The position numbers and the translations under genes were made by a program. A DNA stretch of 64,000 bases from Monodelphis domestica (lineage: Eukaryota > Chordata > Mammalia > Didelphimorphia > Didelphidae). Positions within the stretch are counted from its first letter, which is position 1; each line of letters starts with the position of its first letter. This document shows positions 34,605-46,717 of this stretch, in pieces. The DNA lies in NCBI RefSeq assembly GCF_027887165.1, contig NC_077230.1, positions 28,258,351 through 28,322,350 on the forward strand, given 5' to 3'. Below the pieces are notes generated by a model. It was not told the DNA's origin. It ran no database searches and saw only the letters and a program-made list of their open reading frames with translations.

Positions 34605-35029
34605 TTGACAATAGCACGAGAAGCAAAATTGTTTCAGAACTGAAGACATTCCCAATTAGATGTGGAATACTACACCTTGACTTTGAACCATGCCACATGT
34701 AATAAAAGGTTATGAATTTTATCCAAGATATGGAAATAAACATGCATCAGTGAGTTGACACTTTACCTAATTTAATCTCTCCTTAAAACCTATGAGATAT
34801 AATCACGGTTAGACAGTTAAAGGTATGCTTATTATCTGATATTATAAAATTATGGTTTTATTGATAGAGAAATAAAGGACACGTGTTAAAATGTTGCTAA
34901 ATGCTAAATCATTTAAAACACTTCATTGTAGCAAAAGGGCATTTCAAATATTAAACATTACTTAGTGATATCAAAAATTAAAATATATTACATAAGTTAA
35001 TACTTCTGTTTCACTTGATTTCAGTAATA
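34605..35029. other. Unassigned AT-rich DNA
   Basis: Nothing recognised. Confidence 0.5.
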
Positions 35030-35195
35030 TCACTATATCATTAATACTATTTTACAGATATGGAGACGGGCTCTGAAAGTTTGTGATTGGCTCATATATT
35101 GCACAGTTAACAAGTGTTTGACTTGGGCATGGAACACGTGAATTTTCATCTCAAGTCAAACACTTTAGCCTCTATTACACAGTTCCTCTTCAAAC
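35030..35195 (-). mobile_element. MIR-like SINE fragment
   Basis: 'ATTTTACAGATATGGAGACGGGCTC...CACAGTTAACAAGTGTTTGACTTGGGC' follows the minus-strand MIR pattern. Confidence 0.65.
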
Positions 35196-35531
35196 TTTCT
35201 ATATCAGAGACACTCCAGTATCCTATTCTGCTTTTTTCCTCATGTATATCTTTAATCAATCCCTCTACTGTTTATAATTAAACAATTACACAAATTCTTC
35301 CATATCTTTCTTAGGATTTTGTTTCATTTAGCTCTTCTCCTTTTGAAGTCACAAAGTCAAATTTCTATGCTTTGATTTACTGCTTCATTAGAACACCAGA
35401 GAAAATTTATGTATTGTGAAATTTGTAGCTATTACACCTTTGATATTCCTCCTTTCCTATCCAAGAAAGAGTAAGGATAAAATGCATAAATAAGTGGGAT
35501 TCTTAAAAATAAATAGAAAAAAAATCACTTT

Positions 35532-36202
35532 TGTATAAGTGAAGATTTTGAACCTTTGGACTTCATTCCCCAGAAGTCCTAGTAGTTCCCAAAATCCCCT
35601 ATAATCTCTCCTGCGCCTCCACTTGGCGAGATCACGTTATTGGTATTTAACTGGCGGTAATGCCTCCAACTCACTCTCTTCCTTTGCAATGATGCAGCAA
35701 GTATAGTGGTAAACTAAGATTTAAGCTCGGGGATTTTGAATGGGCTAATCATCCATGAGCATGTGGTTTTTATTTTGTATCCTCTTTATTCCTTGATTCC
35801 TAATGATCTTTAATATTATTAGTATAATATTATTTTACAGGGGTTTATTAAAGATCATTACAAATTTTATTCCTTGATTTCTAATGATCTTTAATATTAT
35901 TAGCATAATATTATTTTAAAGAGGTTTATTTCTAATGAATATTCTAATGAATAAAGAGGATACAAAATAAAAACCACGTGCCCATGGCTGATTAGCCTAT
36001 TTAAAATCCCCGAGCTTAGCTTACCACCATATTTGCTGCATCATCGCAAAGGAAGAGAGTGAGTCAGAAGTTTTACCAACAGTTAAATACCAATAATGTT
36101 ATCTTACCAATGTGGAGATGCAGGAAAAATTATAGGGAATTGTGGGAACTACTAGGACTTCTGGGGAATGAAGTCCAAAGGTTCAAAATCTCCATTTATA
36201 CA
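35532..36202. mobile_element. LTR-type element inserted as an inverted pair (fossil)
   Basis: This 671-bp block starts TGTATAAGTG and ends TTTATACA and is flanked once by CTTT (35528-35531, 36203-36206). The first roughly 270 bases recur inverted in the last roughly 270, diverged by only scattered changes. Between them a stretch of about 75 bases with TAATGATCTTTAATATTATTAG occurs twice as a direct repeat, and each copy contains its own small inverted repeat. Each arm matches the single solo LTRs at 63334-63658 and (weakly) 52458-52754. It is therefore two LTR-like copies, head outward, inserted as one unit or rearranged after insertion. Confidence 0.8.
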
Positions 36203-36710
36203 CTTTGTAAGGATCTTTAATATGCTAGGAAAAAAGAATGAGTAAGATGATAGGAGGACAATGTTCACATAAGAGTAATATTGATGAATTAACTCTCATT
36301 AAGATAACAAGGAGTAACCTAATAGATTAAATAGGAGAATAGTAATAGAAAAAGAGTGAGATATTGTGAGCTCATGGTTTATTGCTATAGTATAATGGAA
36401 AACTTAACCTAAAGCTGCTCGGGCAAGCCTCTAATAGTCATACTTTACTATCTTCCAATATCAGGTTGCTCCAACCTATTTTTGTTTGCTACTTTGCTCC
36501 CTGTATCTCCGGAATTGATGACTTCATTCTACTAAGATAATGCTGCTCCTAGGACAATGACTCCTAAATATTTTTTCCCCTCTCCTGAGGCCCTAAGGAG
36601 TACCCCCATGCTCATTTGCTAACTTATACTTCCATGTAAAAACATGTAAAAACCAAAAACATCCTACAGTTCTTGAGAACAGTGCTAGAAGCAAAAATCT
36701 GGCATCTAGA

Positions 36711-36748
<38 letters not shown>

Positions 36749-36837
36749 GAGAAAAAGTGAGAGACAGACAGACAAACAAACAGAGACAGAGACAGAGAGA
36801 AAAGATGAAGAGGGAAAAAAAAAACTGAATACTTTGT
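36203..36837. other. Unassigned DNA with (CA)n tract
   Basis: A (CA)n tract at about 36716-36742 followed by CAGA-rich sequence. No gene. Confidence 0.6.
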
Positions 36838-36962
36838 CAGAGATCTGGATTCAATTACCTCTTCTTAAGCTGCCTGCCTATTTGTGTGACCTTGTGCAAG
36901 TCACTTTAATTCCTCAATTATAAAACGAGACAGGCATTGAATTGAGATGTCTTCTAATTTTA
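36838..36962 (+). mobile_element. MIR-like SINE
   Basis: 'TCTGGATTCAATTACC...TGTGACCTTGTGCAAGTCACTTTAATTCCTCA' is the MIR core and 3' region. Confidence 0.75.
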
Positions 36963-37032
36963 AGAACTCATGATTGTGCTTCTCAGTAACTTTTAATGAT
37001 TGAGGAGGAAAGTACAGCTAGAGCACCAAACT

Positions 37033-37150
37033 CATCAAATGAGTCATAGGATCATAGAAGCAAAGACAGAGGAAGGAAGTGGAAGGCTGAGAAGTCTTCT
37101 AGTCTAAACTTTCAATTTTAACAAATGAGGGAAAAGACCTAGAGATGTTA
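37033..37150 (+). mobile_element. Ancient SINE fragment
   Basis: 'ATAGGATCATAGAAGC...AAGTCTTCTAGTC...AACAAATGAGGGAAAAG' is the same family as 30303-30363. Confidence 0.55.
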
Positions 37151-37440
37151 TGTCATGGTTGTTCTTGTTTGATAAATCATGTCTGACTCTTCATGACCCT
37201 ATGGACCATCAAACACCAGGCCCTTCTATCCTTCACTGCCTCCTGAACACTTCGCCATCTTCAAGTTTGTATTTGTTGTTTGCATGACACTATCTATCCA
37301 TCTTATCTTCTGCTGACCCCTTCTCCTTTTGCCTTTAATCTTTCCAAATATCAAGGTCTTTCCCAATGAGCCCTGTCTTATCATTAGGTGGCCAAAATAT
37401 TTAAACTTCAGCTTCAATATTTGATCTTCCAAAAAATAGT
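37151..37440 (-). mobile_element. RTE/BovB-like LINE 3' end
   Basis: The minus-strand frame 37226-37432 encodes ILKLKFKYFGHLM, SLGKTLIFGKIKGKRRRGQQ and KIRWIDSVMQ, which align by eye to the carboxy-terminal end of the BovB/RTE reverse-transcriptase protein ('LKLQYFGHLMRR..SLEKTLMLGKIEGRRRRGQQRMRWLD'). The sequence beyond the frame ('TCTGACTCTTCATGACCC') is the reverse complement of the RTE 3' end that is also present in marsupial SINE tails. It is a 5'-truncated copy. The open frame is fortuitous survival, not a gene. Confidence 0.88.
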
Positions 37441-37532
37441 GTCCATCAATTTATTTAAGCATTGGTGGATTTTATCTAAATGGGGAATTTCAAAAGTTCT
37501 TTCCAGCACCACATTTTAAAAGTGTCCATTCT

Positions 37533-37718
37533 GGGACAGCTGGGTAGCTCAATGGATTGAGAGCCAGGCTTAGAGATGGGAGATCCTGGGTTCAAATCTG
37601 ACCTCAGACACTTCCTAGTTGTGTGACCCTGGGCAAGTCACTTAACCCCCATTGCCTAACTTTTACCACTCCTCTGCCTTATGGGTTCTAAGACACAAGG
37701 TAAGGATTTAAAAAACCC
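37533..37718 (+). mobile_element. tRNA-headed marsupial SINE, well preserved
   Basis: GGGACAGCTGGGTAGCTCA head with an A-box-like region, 'GGTTCAAATCTGACC' B-box-like sequence, 'CACTTCCTAGTTGTGTGACC', 'TTAACCCCCATTGCC' and an A-rich end. Little diverged, so among the youngest SINEs here. Confidence 0.92.
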
Positions 37719-38039
37719 TTCTGTAGTGCTCAGCCTTCCATATAGTCCAACCTCTCATGATTATACATTGCTACTAGAAAAAACTTAGCTTTCAATATAT
37801 GGATGTATATCAGCAAGGTGTTAAGCAAAGTATTTTTCATTCCCCTGTCAGTTTTACCAATATCTGCCCAACTCTTGGATACTTTCAAAATTCTACAACA
37901 TCATTTTCCAAGGACTTAAATTATAATTTAAGGAATAAATATAATTTAAGAAATGCTATTCCAAGAGAATAGTTAAGAAAATTTGTAATATAAAAGCTTC
38001 CTTTTTGTTATTATCTCTTAAGACTGGAATAATTTTTCC

Positions 38040-38165
38040 AATTCAACTTCCTCAATTTACATGTGAGAAAAATGAAACCCAAAATATTGAAAATCATCTC
38101 CAAAATGTCATATTAATAGTGTGAGTTGGGCCTACAACCTTGGACCCTGTACCACTATCCTCCAA
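38040..38165 (-). mobile_element. MIR-like SINE fragment
   Basis: 'TCAATTTACATGTGAGAAAAATGAAACCC...GTGTGAGTTGGGCC' is a decayed minus-strand MIR. Confidence 0.5.
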
Positions 38166-40384
38166 AGTAGACAGTGTAGCATGAATGGGTTGTAATGAAT
38201 GGCATTACCTCAAGGTTGTGTGATAAAAGGAGGATGAGATATATTGCTTTTCATCATCCCTGTGATCATGATGGGCTTTTTCTCCAACACAACCATATCA
38301 CCTATTCTAATACCCCAATACTCCTGCTTTCCTCTCTGCTATACACATTCCCAACCTCCTGAATTCTAAACCTACCATAGTACTTATAAGGCATTTGCTT
38401 AATTATTATTTATCATCCATCCTTACATTAGTAACTGCCTATATGCCTCCACAATAACTCAGTCCCTCTCGCTATTTGTCACCAACATCACCTTTGAGCT
38501 ATTGTAGCTGCCCCTTGAAAAAGGCCAGGTGCTTAGGCCTTAACAGATAAGTAAAAACATCACCTCCCCTTTTCAATTTTTATGATATGGAGAAAGTCCA
38601 CACCACAAAGGATGAATAGGCATATCATTTGCAGTCTGGATCATAGTTCTTCCTACAAAATCTTTTTCACAAACAACACTTTCCCAACATTTTGCATTAC
38701 TATTGCTGAGATCACCATCCCTCCAGTATCTAGGTTCATAATACTCCTTTTACAACTTTTCTTGCATCCATTTCTTCACTTTATTTACACAGCCTCAGTT
38801 TGGACCCCTCTACTTTCTTCAAGTCTTCTTCTCTAATCCATATTTCCATGTCAAACTGACTTCCAAAACTGCAAATATGAAATGACCTAGTTATTAGATC
38901 ATGTACATAATTTGTAAATCTATACATATTATTAAAACTATATATGTATATATATACATATATATATATATATATAAATCTATTCATTTTTTGCTATAAG
39001 ACATGTAGTATCAAAAAAGCCCACTGATGTTCACTGGCACTCACTTGCTATTTACATTGCATTTTTTTTTGCCAGTTTGGTTAAATCAATAGAAAAAAAG
39101 AGTTAGCTTATTTTGAATGAAGTGTTTGATCACTGAGGCTTGAATAGTCAAGTTAAAGACTTTAAAAAAGAGGCCTTGGGGTTCTCTTTGAAAAGGGATT
39201 TTTTAACCACTTTAGTTCCTTAGATCATTTATTGTTCAGTTACAAAAAAGAGTCCTAGACAAGGCCTAATTATGTCATTTTCACTAACAAAGAAAATGTA
39301 AAACATTTTTTACTAGTGAGAACTTGAGTTCTTAATGACTAAATGAGAAGCTGCCATGAATCAATAAAAGAAGCCCCATCAGGTTTGAGAAGAGCAATGA
39401 AGCAAGCAACTTCCAGATAATAAGGGGACACAGACTTGAATGCTTGTAGGAATGGAGCATATCCAAGTCATAAAATCAAAGCAATTACTTGTGTGGACTG
39501 AATTGTGGACCAAAATTGGCCCAGTGCAGCTGGATGAGATTTTTAAGTACAGAGGGTAATCCTTGTCCTAGAGAGTTATGCTGAGAAGAGAAGAAGACTG
39601 GGATTTTCTATAGAGTGATATTAATGGTGATTAAAGAGTAGAATAAGGCTGAACATGAGTGGCTTTGTTAACATTAGCTAGGAAAAGGGGGGAGAATATT
39701 ATGATATCTGAGTCCCATTCAATATAAGACTCATTATAAATTGAATCTGTAAGTAGCAGCTGCCCCGAGCCCATCATTCTATATTGTGGAAAACCCACAC
39801 TACCCTACAGATTAGATAGAGAAAAAAGCTTTTAGTTTATCTAAGCAAGAATCCAATCTGGCCTGTGGTGTATAGCATGCCATGATTACCCTCTTGGAGA
39901 AAATTCATATTATAAAGCTCCATTGTCCAAATGGTTCCCAGCAATCCATCTACTTTCGCCCTGCTCCATCATTATGACAATGTATGGATATAAGATTCAG
40001 GGCATTGCTTACTTTGTTAACTGTTATAAAGTGTGATCAGTAATGAAAAGGCAGAAACAGAGTGATTTAGTGGGCAAAGTTCAGGCCTTGGAGTTCAAAA
40101 GATATGGGGTTGTCACTTTTTTGGAAGCATACTAGATATATGAAAGTGAAAATGACAGATGTGTTAAAGTTCTACATAGTTTTAAAGACTATTAACCCAG
40201 TACCCCAGGAGTCTCCAGACGGAAAGGAGAAAAAATGCAATAGGTACACTAAAAAACAACAACAACAACAAAAAAAAAACACCTATTCTTTTCTCCTGAC
40301 TACTTTGTAAAGGGATTCTTTTATCACTGATAATTTAGTTTGAGTGCTTTAGAAAAATACTGTTGGAGACCATATATTATCATC
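38166..40384. other. Unassigned DNA
   Basis: No gene or repeat that I recognise. 38940-38976 is a (TA)n/TATG tract. The stretch 39340-39960 is of more even composition and lacks obvious repeats, so it is the best candidate here for single-copy or conserved noncoding sequence. Confidence 0.4.
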
Positions 40385-40510
40385 CCTAATTTTACAAATG
40401 AGGAAACTGAGGTCTAGAGTGGTCAATTGATTTGGTCCAAGTCATATTTTTGGTGGAGATAGAGTCAAGTTTCATACCCTGTTGCTATGACTTTAAATCC
40501 ATTGCCCTTA
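40385..40510 (-). mobile_element. MIR-like SINE
   Basis: 'TTTACAAATGAGGAAACTGAGG...' and following sequence match the MIR minus-strand pattern. Confidence 0.7.
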
Positions 40511-41124
40511 ACAATTTGGCTTTGCATCTAAGGAGGATTTTGTGAACCAATTCAAAAAACAACATTGGTAAAGAGAGAAACAGATCAGGGAGCCAAATCC
40601 ATATGAAGAAAATATTTGAATGCTTCTGTTTCCAAAGCCATGGGTTATGCTGAGATATTTCTCGGGCTTCCCTTGTCAGCTCTATGAATAAGGCCAGCAT
40701 CTCAAAGTTTGAAAGCCATGGAACAAAAAAAAAGGTTAATGGGATGGAATCTCCTATTCTTATCTCATAGTCAGGAAGTTAATTGTGGCACTAAGCCATC
40801 CAGTATATTAAGACATTTTTTCTCTTTGAGACAGACAGGAAAGTTGGAAAGGAAATTAATGGATCTCTGCTCCATTGAAAATATATTTTTAATTTTTTTT
40901 TGTACAGGATGTTTTGATTCTTATGACATGAATTAGTCAAGAGAAATTAATCATAATATAAAATAGTTTGCTATTCCATAGTCTTAGGTATATTTACAAA
41001 AATCAACATTCCCTAGATATGTTGTTGTATGTAGTATATTTGTTCCACTAGAACATATAATAAAGATAATATTCTAGAAATATCAAAACATTCATATCTT
41101 CAAAGATGCATAATGAGAAGATAA

Positions 41125-41315
41125 ATGTACACTGAATTTGGATTCAGATCAACAGAATTCAAATGATTGCCCTGCTTCTTAATAATAAATGTAAACATTT
41201 AGGCAGGAAACATATGTCTGGGCCTCAGTTCCCTTAACTATTAAATGAAATTTTTGGAACAAATTATATACATATTCCCAGTCCGAGGTCCTTTTCAATT
41301 GTAAATCTATGATTC
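41125..41315 (+). mobile_element. MIR-like SINE
   Basis: 'TTTGGATTCAGATC...GGGCCTCAGTTCCCTTAACTATTAAATG...GTCCTTTTCAATTGTAAATCTATG' fits a diverged full MIR. Confidence 0.65.
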
Positions 41316-42089
41316 AAAGAATTATATCTGGGTTCTCTCTCTCCTTTCTCTTTGATAATTTTGATGGTCTGGTGAAATATGCAAGTCTTTTTTTAGGATA
41401 TTGAAATATAGTTATCAATATATTTGTGTATGTTTGTAAATTTATGAACCCTAAATTAAGAATTATTGCCTTGAATGTTTTTAAATATTTTTAAACAAAG
41501 CCTTGACTGAGATGTACATGGTAATTTTGAGACTGGAAGACTTTAACCAAACTTGTTTTGATAGACCTTTAAGAAAAACATCAAGTAACCACCATAAGTG
41601 AATTTCTAATTTTCCTACTGGGGAAAATGTAATAACTGAAGTCCAAATTTTACTTGTTTTCAGTACAGCACTAATGTGCTTTTTTTTAGACAGACCAAAT
41701 GGAATACATCATATGGTAGGTCATCTGGATTCCTGGCTGGTTAGAGGCAATCAGAGTCATTCACTAGACAGATTAAAAGAATTTATCTAAGCTCTAAAAA
41801 TGTCTGGTTCCTACTACACATACACACAAAAACAAAGAGGAAAAATTCTTCCTTTATGTTTTCCTTGGCATACTTTGTATAGCAGGGAGGAAGAAAATGA
41901 TAATTAGTATGTCATGCATTTTTAATTAATTAGTTAAGGGAAATATGATCATTGTAATAATTCTATTATTAAGTTTAATGCATTTTTTATAATTATTCCT
42001 TATTTTATTTTACTGTTCAGAGATATAAAACTACTCCCATTTCATAGAAACCCTAAGAATAATAAGTGCTGGGAAGAAAATAGCTCCAG

Positions 42090-42200
42090 ATTATGATGTA
42101 GTAGAAAGTATCACTGAGCTATAGTCAGAAGGTAAAAGTTCAAATCCAGGTCCGATTATTTCCTATCTGTGTCATCTTAGAAAAAAGTCTCTGACAATTG
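42090..42200 (+). mobile_element. MIR-like SINE fragment
   Basis: 'AGTTCAAATCCAGGTCC...TATCTGTGTCATCTTAG' is the MIR head and core. Confidence 0.6.
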
Positions 42201-43599
42201 TAAATTATTCATTCAGCAAAAGTAAATGAATAATTTGGGAGATACTGAGAAAAAAATAGAAAGAACTGATAAAACATATTCTGTCCCCTCAAGGAGCTTT
42301 CAAAGCAGAAGGGAACTGATATAAAAACAGGTAATCATAATAAAGTTACATGATAAATACTTTAGCAGTTTAAAAGTGTAATCCATAGATTCCTGGGTTA
42401 TTTTGGATACTTTCAGGGAGTGGAGATAAAATTAAAAATTGTTTTCATTTTAATATTAAAATGTTATTTGCCAATTAAAATATTCTTTGCTTTCTCAGCT
42501 AATTATCTATGAGGATGAATTTTCTTCATATACTTCAACCAAAACAACATATCAAAACAGACTGAATTCAAAAGTAAATATGAAAACTCAGTTGTCTTCA
42601 ATTAATAGACATTAAAGAGATTTTGAAAACACACACATATACATACATAGGAATGTTAGTGTTCTCACTGAATTTTTCGTTTCAGAAAAACAATTATTTT
42701 CCATAAACTTTTATCTGTTGATTTATAATTTATTACTCTTAAATAAATAATTACATATTTTAAAACATCAGATTTAATTTTTAAGTTAATAAGTATTGAT
42801 AGATGTAACCTAAAAGAAATTATTTGAGGCACTTGATAATTTCAAAAGGGTAAGAACTAACACCAAAAATATTGAGAACCACATAAGTGCAGAAATTTCA
42901 GGAAAAAGATCTTAACTGACATACAAGATGATAGAAAAGGTAACATTTGACTCATTCAAAATGATGGACAGAAATTGACAAAGCAAAGAAGTGAGATGTA
43001 ACAGGTACAGAGAACCAAGAGACTAAAGGAATATTCCATTCCAAATGCTGCCAAATTCAAATCTCATCAAACTTTCAGACATTAAAATTTTAATTTACAT
43101 GTATTTAATATTTTATTTTCTGCATTCTCATTTGATTTTATAATGCTAGAAGATAATGTTATTAATATTATTATTATTAAGTATCCCCTTTTCACAGATG
43201 AGAGTTCTGCATATATTCAAAGGTTTGTATTCAAAACAAATTATCTGACTACAGATTCAACATTCTTTTTACTAGACACTAACTCTTGATTTTCAGCACA
43301 CACACAAGTTTCATAGAATTTCATAGAATTGAAGAATAGTTGCCTACATGTTTTTGACAGTGCCTATAATCTGCTCTGATTATGAATTATGTTCTTTGAC
43401 TCTTTTGGAGGGTATATTAACCTCACAGGGCACTAGGGTATCATTTAGTGTTCTGAAACTATAATTCAGTTGTATTACCTATATTTTATCCTGGAGGGTA
43501 CTGACTACAGACATTACTCATCCCAGAGGAAGGAAAAGTCTTTCTTAGATTCTTTTTGTTGCAGTTAGAGTTATGCTCTGTGAAGAAGAATGGGCAGAT
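42201..43599. other. Unassigned AT-rich DNA
   Basis: Nothing recognised apart from a weak MIR-like patch near 43190. Confidence 0.45.
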
Positions 43600-43735
43600 A
43601 TCCTCAGACCTGTTTTCAGATTCTACCACTGACATTTTAGTTTTGTAACATTGAATAAGTCATTGAATTCCTCTGATACTCCATTTATTCATGTGAAGTA
43701 TAAAATATAATAATTATGCTACATATATATTACCT
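43600..43735 (+). mobile_element. MIR-like SINE
   Basis: 'CAGATTCTACCACTGACATTTTAG...ACATTGAATAAGTCATTGAATTCC' is a diverged MIR. Confidence 0.6.
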
Positions 43736-43914
43736 GGTTTCTTTGATGCTATCACTGTAAACATCATTTTATTGCATAATGCTGGACCAAGAACCATAAC
43801 TTTCTTCTTGCATATATAAGATGATGAGATTCAATTATCTCTGATGTCCTTTCTGGAGGGAAAACTGTGGTACTTTAAATATTATATAACTATGAAGTTT
43901 CCCACTTTTTTGTG

Positions 43915-44035
43915 TGTGGCTGAATAAATAGAGAAACAGCACAGGGTAATCTTGGGGTCAGGGATACCTAAATTCTTATATTTATAACATCTAATGTATT
44001 TGTAACTCTGGACAAGTGACACATTCTATGTGTTT
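43915..44035 (+). mobile_element. MIR-like SINE
   Basis: 'TAGAGAAACAGCACAGGGTAATC...TGTAACTCTGGACAAGTGAC' is a diverged MIR, directly abutting the next SINE. Confidence 0.5.
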
Positions 44036-44302
44036 CAGACAACCCTGTTTTATTGTTTAAGCTATACTTGACTCTTTGTGACCCAACTTGGGGTTTTCTT
44101 CGCAAAGATACTAGAATGACTTTTCATTTTTGTTTCTAACAAATTTTCAGATGAGGAAACTGAGGCAAACAGGCTTGAGTGACTTACCCAGGGTAACATA
44201 AATATTGTATGAAGCCAGATTTAAACTCAGGAAAATGAGTTTTCCTAACTCTGGGCTAAACATTCTAACCACTAGGCCATCTAACTTCCCGTCAGACAAC
44301 TC
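44036..44302 (-). mobile_element. Marsupial SINE with RTE-like tail
   Basis: The minus-strand SINE shows the tail 'TTGACTCTTTGTGACCC...GGGGTTTTCTTCGCAAAGATAC', the middle 'CAGATGAGGAAACTGAGGCAAAC' and the head 'CTAACCACTAGGCCATCTAAC'. It is nearly full length. Confidence 0.85.
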
Positions 44303-44819
44303 CTTACTATCTACCTATTACATTAAGTAGTAAACAGGTCATGATCCTGGTAGCATACATCTTGTTTCTTACATTAGGCATTCCCTACATTATTAAGTCA
44401 TTGATATTTAGTAAATTCAGCTATTGCTGTTCCAACAAATTGACTTTGATGTTTTAGGTTGAGTAGATGCCAAAGTGAATAAATTATTTCATTGGTACTC
44501 CCTGAGTTGAGGTTTCTGTTATTTCTGAGCTATGTAGTGATTTGTCTAAATTCTAAGCCTTAAACTTCACAATTCTTCTCCACATATTCTACTTTCTGTT
44601 TCTTATTGCTCACCAAACAAGTCCTAATCCATTTCCAATCTTCTCATTTCCAATTACCTCATTGGCCATCAAATTCTCTTTTTCAGACTGAATGAACAAT
44701 CTGCTCCTCTAATATAATCTCATCATAAGTAATCTCATCCTCATGGAGATTCTTTCAGCTTTGATATTCAATTCCAGCTCAGTACCAAAGTTGTCTCTCC
44801 CTTCTGATTGAAGGACTAT

Positions 44820-44875
44820 TTAATGTGTGTGTGTGTGTGTGAGAGAGAGACAGACAGACAGACAGAGAGGAATTT
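44820..44875. repeat. (TG)n(GA)n(CAGA)n compound microsatellite
   Basis: A TG run, then a GA run, then CAGA repeats at about 44824-44872. Confidence 0.9.
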
Positions 44876-44884
44876 TTAAAAAGC

Positions 44885-45015
44885 TCTACCCTGCACACCT
44901 TCATTTGGAAGCTCCTAAGTATAGAAACCAATTTTCTTATTATTTTCATCTCCAATACTTAGCAGAATGCCTTCCATACAGTAGACAATAAATGTTCGTT
45001 TATTCATTGACTACT
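44885..45015 (+). mobile_element. L2 3' end
   Basis: 'CCAATACTTAGCAGAATGCC...CAGTAGACAATAAATG...TTCATTGAC' matches the L2 tail. Confidence 0.6.
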
Positions 45016-46717
45016 TGGCTAGGAATGCCCAAATTAAAGTTATGAGTTAGATTTTTCACATCTAAAGACTGCTTTATTTTTTTATTTGTATGATATAATG
45101 ATATAAATCTAGAAGGAGAAGAATTTTCATTCATTCATTCATCAATTTCATTCATACTTTTGACCTCTAACATACTTATTTATTCATATATGGGAATAAT
45201 GTAATTGTATAAATATAAAGGGATTAGAAAATTTATCATTATCAATGTGTCTATCTAGCTGTTTCAATGAACAATTAGTAAGCATCCACTCTTAACATTG
45301 CTCCAAACTAAGAACTGGATAGAGAGAACACATACCATCCTTATTATCCAGGATCTAAACTCTAGTAGCTTCTCATAAAGATGATGTTTGGCATCCTATT
45401 TTTCTATTTGTCATGTTTGCCTATTTCAGCAATACCCTATTGCAATGTCCACATTTTATGACTTCCTCCTGCAATCTTAAAACTGAATATTGAGATGAGA
45501 ACATATATTTCCCAAATGCACAATTGAATATTTGGTTTGCTATGTAAGATATCTAAAAGGCTTAGTTTCTAGCACACTATATTGGAAACTGCATGCTCTG
45601 GATTGACCTTCACATGGTGAATTGCATAGTATATCATAGAATTTAATTAGATACTGAAAATGAACTAAGTCATAGGCAAGGCTTATTGAGTTTCTCACAT
45701 TTTTCCAGTTGCACAGAACCCATAACTGATCCATAAAGATGTTAAACTTTTAGTTATTAATGATAGTATTTCATAGGAAACATAGTTGTGCTTATTACAT
45801 TCATCATGGCATAAACATGCTAGAGACCTCATCTGGTGCTATGATTTAAGCTTCATGGATAAATGTAAAACAAAACAAAAGAGAAAAAGGAAAAAAGAAA
45901 AAAAATAACTGGACCCTGTCAAAATTAAGAAGACATTATTATTTCTGGAGGATTGAAGCCGACAAGTGAAGATGCATTACATTATACAACCAATTAAACT
46001 GAGCACTTACTTTTCTTGATAGGGTTCCTGGTAGCTTTTCTACACATTTCAAGTGGAAGGTTGGCTTGGGCTATGTTTTTCCACACGTTTGCTTCAAAAT
46101 TGTCTTATTACATGATTAATGATATCTGCAACAAAAGGTATTCACAGAGTTGCTTAATCATGTCTCTACACCAAATATTTTCAATGTTAAAAGTTATAAA
46201 TAACAGAGGGCAGAGTACATTTTATGCAACCAGGAAATCACCTTCCCCAGTAGGCTTTTATAACACTAAATTTATCATGGTTTCACACCTCTGCTATTTC
46301 TTTCTCTGCATGATGATAAAAGGACAGTGTAGTTTTAGCACAATAGCCCAAATTAACATGCATTCACTCATATGCATATATGATACAGTACTGACATTCC
46401 TCATATACTATAGTTATGCACATAAGTATGTATGCATATACATGTAAAGCATATATTTTTGCATGTGTATTTATGTATTTGAAGACAAAGATATTTTAGG
46501 TATCACTCCTATTTAAAGCCCACTCATATACAGACAAACAAATATATGTGAGTGTATCAAGGAAGTATGTCTCATATATGTATATACACATACGTATTTA
46601 ACACACATATACATACAAGCATGCATGCATGCATGCATGCATACATGTAGAGAGAGTGAGGTCATTATGGAGAGAGTACTGAAAGGACTGACAAGAAAAG
46701 CTATCTGACTGATCTTT
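45016..46717. other. Unassigned DNA
   Basis: Includes a TTCA tract near 45131 and a CATG tract near 46619-46642. A 143-codon frame (46016-46447) has no recognisable domain. About 60 bases near 46060-46125 resemble 49392-49450, so part of this is a dispersed repeat. Confidence 0.45.

Noticed and set aside
35532-36202. Interpretation as a classical DNA transposon with long terminal inverted repeats
   Set aside because: No transposase is visible, and single-arm relatives with their own TG...CA ends and 4-bp duplications favour an LTR origin. Not fully excluded.
37533-37600. tRNA-like head considered as a tRNA gene
   Set aside because: The tRNA-related region is diverged, is followed by a SINE body and A-rich tail, and similar copies occur at 5378 and 62037.
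46016-46447. 143-codon plus-strand frame with hydrophobic runs
   Set aside because: No domain or conserved motif. Part of it overlaps a dispersed repeat (about 46060-46125) and it ends in a TATG/CATG simple-repeat zone.
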